Shown: positions 25,313 to 32,447 of the stretch, in pieces
Position numbering within the stretch: the first letter of the stretch is position 1
Layout of the letters: each line of letters begins with the position of its first letter
Assembly: GCF_900110895.1 (NCBI RefSeq)
Contig: NZ_FOIQ01000003.1
Location: 310,001 to 374,000, forward strand
Source: Prevotella aff. ruminicola Tc2-24
GTDB lineage: Bacteria > Bacteroidota > Bacteroidia > Bacteroidales > Bacteroidaceae
Direction: 5' to 3'
Length of the DNA: 64,000 bases
Translations under genes and position numbers: made by a program
Notes under the pieces: model-generated
The model's input: the letters and a program-made list of their open reading frames with translations, nothing else
Told to the model about the DNA's origin: nothing
Databases searched by the model: none

Positions 25313-26413
25313 GACGATTGGTTCGTAGGGCAGGCCGAACACATCGGCTACAGCCTTATAGGTAACCTTTCCGTTCACTACGTTTAGTCCTTTTGCCAAT
25401 GCCGAATCATCCTTGCAGGCCTGTCGCCAGCCTTTGTCGGCAAGAGCGAGCGCGTAACGCAACGTAGCGTTCGTCAGAGCCAATGTCGAGGTATGAGACA
25501 CTGCGCCAGGAATGTTTGCCACGCAATAGTGCACAATACCCTCCTCCACATAGACAGGATCGCTGTGGGTTGTTGGACGGGAACTCTCGAAACAACCACC
25601 CTGGTCGATAGCCACATCGACAAGCACCGTTCCCGGTTCCATCAGTCGGAGCATATCCCTTGTTATCAGATGCGGGGTCTTGTCGCCCGGCACTAACACT
25701 GAGCCCACGACGATATCAACCGTCGGCAACAACTGACGGATATGATGTTCCGACGAATAGAGCGTGTGCACATTGGAAGGGGTCTCAAGATCAAGTTGAC
25801 GCAGACGAGGCAGCGAGATATCGGCAATCGTCACGTCAGCACCAAGACCGGCAGCCATCAGCGCAGCCGCTTCACCGACGATACCACCACCAAGCACCAA
25901 CACCTTTGCAGGCGACACACCGGGAACGCCACTGATCAGTTTACCCTTGCCACCTTTTGTCTTTTGCAGGTAATAGGCACCATTGAGGGTTGCCATACGT
26001 CCTGCCACCTCACTCATTGGCTGCAACAAGGGCAGTGAACCGTTCGGTAACTGCACGGTCTCATATGCCAGACAGACGGCACCGCTCTTCAACATAGCAT
26101 CCGTCAGCTCCTTCTCACATGCGAAATGGAAATAAGTAAAGAGTAGCTGCCCCGGTTTCACAAGTCCATATTCAGGTTCAATAGGCTCTTTCACCTTCAC
26201 AATCATGTCGGCTTCACGATACACCGCCTCCATCGTCGGCAGGATCCGCGCACCGGCAGCCACATAGTCATCATCAGAGAAACCACTGCCTTCACCGGCC
26301 GTGTGCTGCACACTCACCTCATGACCGCGGCGTGCTAATTCGGCTACACCAGCCGGCGTCATTCCCACGCGGTTCTCATTGTTCTTGATCTCCTTTGGAA
26401 TTCCTACTTTCAT
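25307..26413 (-). CDS. ald: Alanine dehydrogenase
   Basis: 368 aa from the ATG at 26413, giving the family N-terminus MKVGIPKEIKNNENRVGMTP; the upstream extension to 26437 adds unrelated residues. A Rossmann NAD-binding motif follows (VLVLGGGIVGEAAALMAAGLGADVTIAD), with the family blocks KVKEPIEPEYGLVKPGQLLFTYFHFA, and GGCFESSRPTTHSDPVYVEEGIVHYCVANIPG. It interconverts L-alanine and pyruvate + ammonia with NAD(H). A TATCTTTA -7-like box at 26451-26458 may drive it. It is separated from the preceding gene by that gene's terminator and is convergent with the histidine kinase, so monocistronic. Pairs functionally with gdhA (42972) in nitrogen assimilation. Confidence 0.95.
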   Translation of the reverse strand: MKVGIPKEIKNNENRVGMTPAGVAELARRGHEVSVQHTAGEGSGFSDDDYVAAGARILPTMEAVYREADMIVKVKEPIEPEYGLVKPGQLLFTYFHFACEKELTDAMLKSGAVCLAYETVQLPNGSLPLLQPMSEVAGRMATLNGAYYLQKTKGGKGKLISGVPGVSPAKVLVLGGGIVGEAAALMAAGLGADVTIADISLPRLRQLDLETPSNVHTLYSSEHHIRQLLPTVDIVVGSVLVPGDKTPHLITRDMLRLMEPGTVLVDVAIDQGGCFESSRPTTHSDPVYVEEGIVHYCVANIPGAVSHTSTLALTNATLRYALALADKGWRQACKDDSALAKGLNVVNGKVTYKAVADVFGLPYEPIVL

Positions 26414-26488
26414 ATCTTTACGATTTTTGTTAAACACTCTATTCTGGGTGTAAAGATACGAAAAATATTCATATATTGTTCTTAAGAA

Positions 26489-26523
26489 TAAAAAAATTCC
26501 CTGCTTTTGCCAAGCAGGGAATT
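26489..26523 (-). terminator. Intrinsic terminator of the receiver/PPDK-N gene
   Basis: Minus strand: 12-bp stem AATTCCCTGCTT / AAGCAGGGAATT, 5-nt loop GGCAA, followed by a run of T. Begins 3 bp after the stop codon at 26527. Confidence 0.9.
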
Positions 26524-26526
26524 CTT

Positions 26527-29523
26527 TTATTCCGGCAGTAGGACAACGCCGTGTTGTTTCTTACCGTCCATCATAATCTTCAGCGGACAATCGAAACGCA
26601 CATGACGCACATATTCCGTCTCTTCTACGGCAGGCATGGCATCAAGTACCTCCTTCTGGAACACGCCGTTACCCGTGTAGGTATTAATGGTGAAATAGCC
26701 GACACCAAAAGATGTGAGGTTCTGGAAAAAGTGTGTCCCTTGAGAAGGATCGACATGGTAGTTCTTCAAACCCGACTCCACGATAACACGAGCAGCAGAA
26801 ATATGCGGCCACTTTACGGGGATACCCAGCCAGTAGTCGCTGGATCCCCAACGCCCCGGCCCAATCAGCACATAGTTCTTCCCCTCATTCAGGAACTTAC
26901 GGTTGATCTGTTCTATATGGTCGGCTATGATTGGATTATTGACAGCCGTAAAGTCGTCATCGGTTTTTACATAGACCACATCCACTACATCCTCCGAGAT
27001 ACCATGCCCAAGCGAGTTATTCGAGCGGAGCAGGCAGCGTTCATCGGAAATCTGCAACAGATCCTCGTCAAGCATCTGCTTACTATCAACAATCGGGCGG
27101 ATCTGTAGCAGGTAGAATTCTCCGGTACGATCGTTGTTCAGATTACATGCGAACTCAATCTCAACAGGTCGGCGCATCTCCTCAGAACCGAACTTCTGCA
27201 CCATCTGGAGCAGTTCAGGCAGGGGGAACACCCCGTGTTGAAGGAGTCCGCAGAAGGAGATAATCTTACGCCCCCCCTCATAGATACCATCACGGATTAC
27301 CTGATCTACCGGATCAAAGGTCGAGGCAATAAAAGTCAACGAGCCATCAGCATCAGCCTGCTTCACACGAAGCTTCTTGATATTGAAACCATCGTCAACC
27401 TTAAAATCATCGCCGACATGATTCATATCGAGGGCATAAAAGCGCGTCTGCGTCTCACTCAGTGCAGTTTCCATCTCGCTCGTCTGTAATACCTGAGTCG
27501 GATGGTAAGGCGAAACGCGCAAGGTCTGTCCGCCATCCACAATATACTTACCTAGTCCAAGGGCCAAAGATGCGATACCCTCCTCAGCCGTCTCTTCACC
27601 AATAGGATAGTAATTGAGTGAGCGGAGCACTCCCGAAAAGTTCGGATAGTAGAGGTCACCATATTGCTTGCCCACCACCTCTTGGAGGATCACCGCCATC
27701 TTTTCTTGATCGATAACGTTCTGTGTTGCGAGCATATAGGCTTTTGAGTCCTTATAGTAGACAGAGGCATAGACACCCTTGATGGCACAGGCCAACATCC
27801 TCAGCATCTCATACTTATCATCGAGATAAGGAATCATATAAGTAGAATAGATGCCAGCAAACGGCTGGTAGTGAGAGTCTTCAAGCAACGACGACGAACG
27901 CACGGCTATCGGTGACTTCACAGCATCGAAGAACGTAAAGAAGTCGGCAATCAAAGAATCAGGTAACTGAGCTTTCATAAACTGCTGCAATATCTCGTCA
28001 TCAGATGCATCACTCAAAGCGATGGGATAGAGGTTGTTCTTCTCCATGAACTCATCAAAGAAATCGGTACAAAGTACTACTGTCTTCGGTATCGACACGC
28101 TCGCGTTCTCATACTGGTTAAGTTCCGGATGGCGTTTGATGATATTATCAAGGAAAGCCAGACCACGTCCCTTACCACCTAAGGAGCCTTCACCGATACG
28201 GGCAAAATGAGCATAGCGGTCGAACTTCAAACGGTCAAACACGGCTACCACACCGATATTCTTCATACGACGATACTGTACGATGGCGTCGAAGATAATC
28301 TTCCTATGGGCATCGACATCCTGCAGTTTATGCCAGGTAACATGCTTCAGGAAGGCCGAGACAGGGAAGATAGCACGGGCACAGAGCCAGCGACTCATAT
28401 GGTTCCGCGACACATGATAGAGCATAGAGTCTTTCGGAATCTTGAAAATATTATCCTGCAACTCTTTCAGAGACGATACGCGCGCCACCTCCTCTTTCGT
28501 CTTTGGATCACGGAAGATGAAGTCACCGAATCCCATATGCTCTTCCATCAGCTTATGCAAATCCACGTTCATCTTCGTTGAGTTCTTGTCAATGAAATGG
28601 AAGCCTTCAGCCTCAGCACGGGCACGATTGATAGTCTCGGAGGAGTCGAGGATCAGAGGCACATACTCGTCGCGTCGCCTGATCTCTCTCAGGAGTTTCA
28701 GACCAGCCTCTGGATCGCCTTCCTCAACATGAGAGAGACGACCAGGAACGCTATGCATTGGAAAGCGGGTATCACTAATCACACCCAGCGTGTTCTCATG
28801 ATACTTCTCATAGAGCGTCATGGCCTCTTCGTAATTCGTGGCCAGTACGACTTTCGGCCGACCGCGCTTGCGCTGAGCTGCGGCATGTGGATTCAGGGCT
28901 TCGGTAGAGAAACGCTTCGACTGGGCAAGGATATAGTTATACAGGTTGGGGAGCACAGAAGAGTAGAAACGGATATTATCCTCCACGAGCAGAATCATCT
29001 GTACACCTGCTTCCTTGATATCGTGCTCAATATTCATCTTGTCCTCTATCAGTTTGATGATCGACACAATCAAGTTTGTGTTACCAAGCCAACAGAACAC
29101 ATAGTCGAACACTGACATGTCCTCGTTTTCTATACGTTTCGTGATACCATGCGAGAAAGGAGTAAGCACCACACAGGGGATACTAGGGTGAGCGGCCTTC
29201 ACTTCACGTGCCACGGTAAACGCATCGTTATCGGCATTACCTGGCATACAGATCACCAGATCGATATCCGTCGTCTGAAGAACCTCGTTGGCCTCCTCGG
29301 TTGTAGATACCTGCGTAAATGTGGGCGGATAGCGCATACCCAGTTCCATATACTCGTCAAAGATCTTCTCGTCGACTCGTCCGTCATCCTCCAACATAAA
29401 GGCGTCATAGGGATTGGCGACGATCAGTACATTGAAGATACGCCTCGTCATCAGGTTGACGAACGACACATCTTTCAAATAGAATTTATTCCACTCCTGT
29501 GGTATTTTGATTTCTTCGTCCAT
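26527..29523 (-). CDS. Large receiver-like / PEP-pyruvate-binding (PPDK-N) hybrid protein
   Basis: 998 aa from the ATG at 29523 (MDEEIKIPQEWNKFY). The frame opens at 29610, but an exact promoter (29581-29612) overlaps that, so the first ATGs cannot be used. Residues ~25-160 and ~175-335 are two receiver-like alpha/beta segments; the second keeps ILLVEDN, VISDTRFP and a following LILDSSE / FIDKNS, so it may be phosphorylatable. Residues ~445-815 match the PPDK/PEP-synthase N-terminal ATP-grasp domain (GEGSLGGKGRGLAFLDNI, SPIAVRSSSLLED, YLLQIRPI). A conserved-looking C-terminal ~180 aa (LIGPGRWGSSDYWLGIPV) follows. The phospho-histidine domain and the PEP-binding barrel are absent, so it is not a complete PEP synthase. 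Role unknown; likely a nucleotide-dependent phosphotransfer or signalling enzyme. Confidence 0.85.
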   Translation of the reverse strand: MDEEIKIPQEWNKFYLKDVSFVNLMTRRIFNVLIVANPYDAFMLEDDGRVDEKIFDEYMELGMRYPPTFTQVSTTEEANEVLQTTDIDLVICMPGNADNDAFTVAREVKAAHPSIPCVVLTPFSHGITKRIENEDMSVFDYVFCWLGNTNLIVSIIKLIEDKMNIEHDIKEAGVQMILLVEDNIRFYSSVLPNLYNYILAQSKRFSTEALNPHAAAQRKRGRPKVVLATNYEEAMTLYEKYHENTLGVISDTRFPMHSVPGRLSHVEEGDPEAGLKLLREIRRRDEYVPLILDSSETINRARAEAEGFHFIDKNSTKMNVDLHKLMEEHMGFGDFIFRDPKTKEEVARVSSLKELQDNIFKIPKDSMLYHVSRNHMSRWLCARAIFPVSAFLKHVTWHKLQDVDAHRKIIFDAIVQYRRMKNIGVVAVFDRLKFDRYAHFARIGEGSLGGKGRGLAFLDNIIKRHPELNQYENASVSIPKTVVLCTDFFDEFMEKNNLYPIALSDASDDEILQQFMKAQLPDSLIADFFTFFDAVKSPIAVRSSSLLEDSHYQPFAGIYSTYMIPYLDDKYEMLRMLACAIKGVYASVYYKDSKAYMLATQNVIDQEKMAVILQEVVGKQYGDLYYPNFSGVLRSLNYYPIGEETAEEGIASLALGLGKYIVDGGQTLRVSPYHPTQVLQTSEMETALSETQTRFYALDMNHVGDDFKVDDGFNIKKLRVKQADADGSLTFIASTFDPVDQVIRDGIYEGGRKIISFCGLLQHGVFPLPELLQMVQKFGSEEMRRPVEIEFACNLNNDRTGEFYLLQIRPIVDSKQMLDEDLLQISDERCLLRSNNSLGHGISEDVVDVVYVKTDDDFTAVNNPIIADHIEQINRKFLNEGKNYVLIGPGRWGSSDYWLGIPVKWPHISAARVIVESGLKNYHVDPSQGTHFFQNLTSFGVGYFTINTYTGNGVFQKEVLDAMPAVEETEYVRHVRFDCPLKIMMDGKKQHGVVLLPE

Positions 29524-29580
29524 ATCGCTCCAAAACATTCTGATGACAATGATACAGAGTTTTCTCGCCATCTTTGATGG

Positions 29581-29612
29581 CAAAGGTACGGAAAAACGAG
29601 AGAAATACAAAA
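29581..29612 (-). promoter_or_regulatory. Promoter of the receiver/PPDK-N gene (TTTTG-N19-TACCTTTG)
   Basis: Minus strand TTTTG (29612-29608), 19-bp spacer, TACCTTTG (29588-29581): complete consensus. Transcription should begin near 29576, which decides the downstream ATG (29523) as start. Confidence 0.85.
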
Positions 29613-29666
29613 GGAAAACATGTTTTTCTTTATATTCTCGAACGCAGAGTAACTTCCGGGCACTCC

Positions 29667-30239
29667 TTATTTACTGGCTATGCCAAGTGAGTCCCACTTC
29701 TCTTGAAGCAACTGTTCCTGCCTACGAACCTCCTTCAAGGCTCGTTTCCTACGAGCTCGTTCCTCAACAGATTTACGAAGAGTAACATCATAAAGAAAGC
29801 CTATAAGAGCGACAGGATTGATGCCCTGCGGTACAAACTTCGGCAACTTGTCACGCTCTAGCTGCTGCGGTGAAGGTGTCATCATACTAGACATCCGCTC
29901 GTCAAACCGACGGTGCCCGTAGATGACTACCTCTTTCAAAGCATTGACATTCGGAATAAGGAAGATGGTATCGCTCTTCAACTCCGATGTGAGCACATAG
30001 CGTTTCACGTAGTCTGGATGGACAAACGTGATCCGCTTGTAACCATCACGAAGCGTGAACGTGCCATCCCAACGGCTTTTTGTCTCTTGTTGATTGTCGG
30101 TATAGATTTTGATGTCACGGACAGGAACATGCGACTCCATGTTCGCCACGACCAGCTGGCGCTGAGCCATCACTTTATGCGCCAACACAAAGAGGAACAT
30201 CACATATAAAGGACGCGCCAACATTGATACAAATGCCAT
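29667..30239 (-). CDS. Exported protein with carboxypeptidase-regulatory-like domain
   Basis: 190 aa. Signal peptide (VMFLFVLAHKVMAQ), then a short Ig-like carboxypeptidase-regulatory domain: PVRDIKIYTDNQQETKSRW, GTFTLRDGYKRITFVHPDYVK and the typical ALKEVVIYG after strand 7. The C-terminal ~50 aa are strongly basic and helical (RKSVEERARRKRALKEVRRQ), with no barrel. No catalytic motif. It follows the 275-aa homologue by 7 bp, so the two form an operon. Seen often in Bacteroidota without known role; may be an envelope structural or assembly protein. Confidence 0.7.
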   Translation of the reverse strand: MAFVSMLARPLYVMFLFVLAHKVMAQRQLVVANMESHVPVRDIKIYTDNQQETKSRWDGTFTLRDGYKRITFVHPDYVKRYVLTSELKSDTIFLIPNVNALKEVVIYGHRRFDERMSSMMTPSPQQLERDKLPKFVPQGINPVALIGFLYDVTLRKSVEERARRKRALKEVRRQEQLLQEKWDSLGIASK

Positions 30240-30246
30240 ACAACAA

Positions 30247-31074
30247 TTATTCTACTTCGTAGCCCTTGATCTGAATGGCCGGACAGATGGGGAGTTTCTT
30301 GGTCTTTCCCTTAACGGCATTACGATAAAGGCCGTTCTTCAAGTAACCTTTCATATACAGATATCCTTCTCCGTCGCTATCCACAACTGCAATACTGAGA
30401 TAATAGTCGGTCTTGGGTTTCAACACAATATTTTCTTCTGGTCGGATATCCAAAGTGTGTGCCCCTGCCTCTTGCCTGATAATCTCATAGATTGGCTTCT
30501 GATGAATATTCACGAGCTGTCCGTCTTTTCTCTCATAGATGTTGACACTCAGCGTGCACTGTTTGTAGCTTAAGCCAGAGACATTTACCAGGATGTCGCT
30601 AATTACATAGCTCTTACTACAAGAGAAGGTGGGACCGCCCTCTGGACCGTCTGCCATGCCTCGCCCTGAGATGCCAAGGACCCCAGGAGCAGGAAGACCC
30701 TTGCCCACGATGGTCTTAGGCTTGTTCTTCTTCCCGATGACCACCTCGGTCAGCTCCACGACTCTGTCTTTCAGCACAACTGTCAATTCCTTACCACCGG
30801 CATACTCCTGATAGGGGACATCTGTCGTCTGGTAAGACACATGACTAAACGACAGATCTTTGGTCCTACCCTTGGGGATCTGCAGCGTAAAATATCCTTT
30901 GGCATCTGAGATCGTACCCACGCTATCCTCCTCAAAGCCGATACTAACATACTCGATGCTCTCCCCCCGTTCATTCACTACATGTCCCTTGACAGTAGTC
31001 TGAGCAAGACATACCGTCTGCATGACAACCGTCAGGAACAGTACACCTAATTTTCTCATGCCTAATTTTCTCAT
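30247..31074 (-). CDS. Exported protein with carboxypeptidase-regulatory-like domain
   Basis: 275 aa. Signal peptide, then residues ~26-110 as a carboxypeptidase-regulatory-like domain (VKGHVVNERGESIEYVSIGF, GTISDAKGYFTLQIPKG, LSFSHVSYQT) ending VVELTEVVIGKKNKPKTIVGKG. The C-terminal ~150 aa resemble a jelly-roll with YVISDILVNVSGLSYKQCTL and KTDYYLSIAVVDSDGEGYLYMKGY. The start is uncertain: a 15-bp duplication gives MRKLG twice, so either ATG (31074 or 31059) could be used. First gene of a two-gene operon with 29667-30239, divergent from the first ECF sigma gene. Confidence 0.72.
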   Translation of the reverse strand: MRKLGMRKLGVLFLTVVMQTVCLAQTTVKGHVVNERGESIEYVSIGFEEDSVGTISDAKGYFTLQIPKGRTKDLSFSHVSYQTTDVPYQEYAGGKELTVVLKDRVVELTEVVIGKKNKPKTIVGKGLPAPGVLGISGRGMADGPEGGPTFSCSKSYVISDILVNVSGLSYKQCTLSVNIYERKDGQLVNIHQKPIYEIIRQEAGAHTLDIRPEENIVLKPKTDYYLSIAVVDSDGEGYLYMKGYLKNGLYRNAVKGKTKKLPICPAIQIKGYEVE

Positions 31075-31103
31075 ATAAAGTCTGTTATAGTTTAATTCGA
31101 CCG

Positions 31104-31111
31104 CAAAGATA
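31104..31111 (-). promoter_or_regulatory. Promoter -7 element (TATCTTTG) of the regulatory-domain pair
   Basis: Minus strand TATCTTTGCGG, 30 bp before the ATG at 31074; no good -33 match. Confidence 0.5.
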
Positions 31112-31250
31112 ACGTCTTCGTTCTAATCTGCAGTTCTTTTTTAACATCTTGCCATAAAATCTAACATAATTAACCTTTTAAAGGGTAATAAAAAATTATC
31201 AAACAATAACGAATTTTATCTAACCACAGGCGTTATTCTATCTTTTTTTG

Positions 31251-31258
31251 TATTTTTG
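31251..31258 (+). promoter_or_regulatory. Promoter -7 element (TATTTTTG) of the first ECF cassette
   Basis: Plus-strand TATTTTTGCATC; -33 is AT-rich without TTG. The ~70-nt leader contains a GGGGG/CCCCC hairpin (about 31276-31295) upstream of the sigma gene. Confidence 0.5.
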
Positions 31259-31332
31259 CATCATAATCCGTCATAAGGGGGTGATGATTTCCCCCACTCG
31301 TCTGTATATAAGATAAAAAAGCGACGAAAAAG

Positions 31333-31854
31333 ATGCAAGAAAAGACAGTCGACCTTTGGTCGCCCGCAAGGCGAGAACAACAGTTTGAGCAACTCTTCTA
31401 TTCGGAGTACGACAGGATGTACCGAGCAGCTCACATCCTATTGGACAACGAAGACGAGGCGAAAGATGTCGTACAGGACGTCTTCGTCCAGCTATGGACA
31501 GGTACCAGTCCACTGCGTAAGGAGTCCATCACCGCGTTCCTGCTTACTTGCGTCCGAAATCGCTGCCTCAACATCATTGCACACCGTCAGACAGAACAGA
31601 AGGCCATGCAACTGCTGACTCCCGAGACCGTCGATGAGGGCAGCCACGATGACGAGCTCGTCGAGGTCATCAAGACCTACATCGACGAACAGCTGACCCC
31701 TCAGACCAGTCGCATCATCCAGATGCGCTACTACGAGGAGCAGTCGTACAAGGAGATTTCCCAGTCTCTCGGCGTCAGCCTCTCTGCCATCAACAAGCAC
31801 ATTGTGCAAGGAATGAGGAAGTTACGTTCAACCTTTAAAAACAAGGAAGCATGA
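31333..31854 (+). CDS. ECF RNA polymerase sigma factor (cassette 1)
   Basis: 173 aa. Sigma-70 region 2 at ~20-90 (FEQLFYSEYDRMYRAAHILL, EAKDVVQDVFVQLW) and region 4 at ~115-170 (PQTSRIIQMRYYEEQSYKEISQSLGVSLSAINKHIVQGMRKLR), no region 3: the ECF type of Bacteroidota. Its stop overlaps the start of the next gene (ATGA), linking it to its presumed membrane regulator. The cassette (sigma, short TM/STN protein, STN-TonB receptor) is typical of transenvelope signalling in which substrate binding at the receptor frees the sigma factor. Confidence 0.94.
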   Translation: MQEKTVDLWSPARREQQFEQLFYSEYDRMYRAAHILLDNEDEAKDVVQDVFVQLWTGTSPLRKESITAFLLTCVRNRCLNIIAHRQTEQKAMQLLTPETVDEGSHDDELVEVIKTYIDEQLTPQTSRIIQMRYYEEQSYKEISQSLGVSLSAINKHIVQGMRKLRSTFKNKEA

Positions 31855-32438
31855 AAGAAGAAGAACAACTGCGGATGCTCCTGCACCCCGAGAAGTATAC
31901 AGACGAACAACTCGCCCAGATGCTGGATGAGACCAGAGTTGACATTCCTGACACCAACAAGGAATGGCAAAGACTTACAGGAAGAATAAAGGAAGAGGAA
32001 AGAAGTCCCTTCAGCTCTCCTACCCTCCGACTATTCACCCCCACCAAGAAGATCGCGGCCATCTTCATCGGACTGCTGATGCTCTCAGGCATCACCTATG
32101 CCGCCATTCATATCGTCAGAACCATCGACTCCAAGCCACAGACAGCCATCACAGAACGCAAGCCCGACGTGAAGAAGATCGAAAAGGTATATGGTGGTAC
32201 CATTGCTCCGACACAGAAGACACCTGTCATATATAATAATGTGGAACTGGGTCAGATCATGCAGTATATCGCCGACGGATACGACGTCAAGGTGGAATTC
32301 AAGAATGAAGCCGCCCGTACCATTCGTTTCTATCTGCAATGGGAAGCAGACGACACCCTGCAGGATATCATTAAAAAGATCAACCACTTTGAGAAAGTCA
32401 CCTTGACACTCAACGAGGATACTATCACCATCGAATAG
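31851..32438 (+). CDS. Short membrane STN/DUF4974-type protein, presumed anti-sigma factor (cassette 1)
   Basis: 195 aa. Cytoplasmic N-terminus (~1-60, helical, MLLHPEKYTDEQLAQML), one TM (~65-85, KKIAAIFIGLLMLSGITYAA), and a periplasmic C-terminal domain (~125-195, NNVELGQIMQYIADGYDVKVEF ... LQDIIKKINHFEKVTLTLNEDTITIE) like the DUF4974/STN end of FecR proteins. It is much shorter than FecR (~320 aa) because the FecR middle domain is missing. By topology and position it should hold the sigma factor at the membrane and contact the receptor. The DNA coding for the TM is almost identical to that of its paralogue at 35653-36312. Confidence 0.82.
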   Translation: MKEEEQLRMLLHPEKYTDEQLAQMLDETRVDIPDTNKEWQRLTGRIKEEERSPFSSPTLRLFTPTKKIAAIFIGLLMLSGITYAAIHIVRTIDSKPQTAITERKPDVKKIEKVYGGTIAPTQKTPVIYNNVELGQIMQYIADGYDVKVEFKNEAARTIRFYLQWEADDTLQDIIKKINHFEKVTLTLNEDTITIE

Positions 32439-32447
32439 AATACCACT

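Noticed and set aside
26527..29523. Phosphoenolpyruvate synthase (ppsA)
   Set aside because: Only the N-terminal ATP-grasp domain is recognisable; no phospho-His motif or PEP-binding barrel was found.
29524..29610. Upstream starts (29610, 29571) for the receiver/PPDK-N protein
   Set aside because: The 29610 ATG lies inside the promoter itself; the added sequence is not conserved-looking. An ATG at 29571 is formally after the predicted transcription start, but MDEEIKIPQEW at 29523 is the more natural N-terminus.
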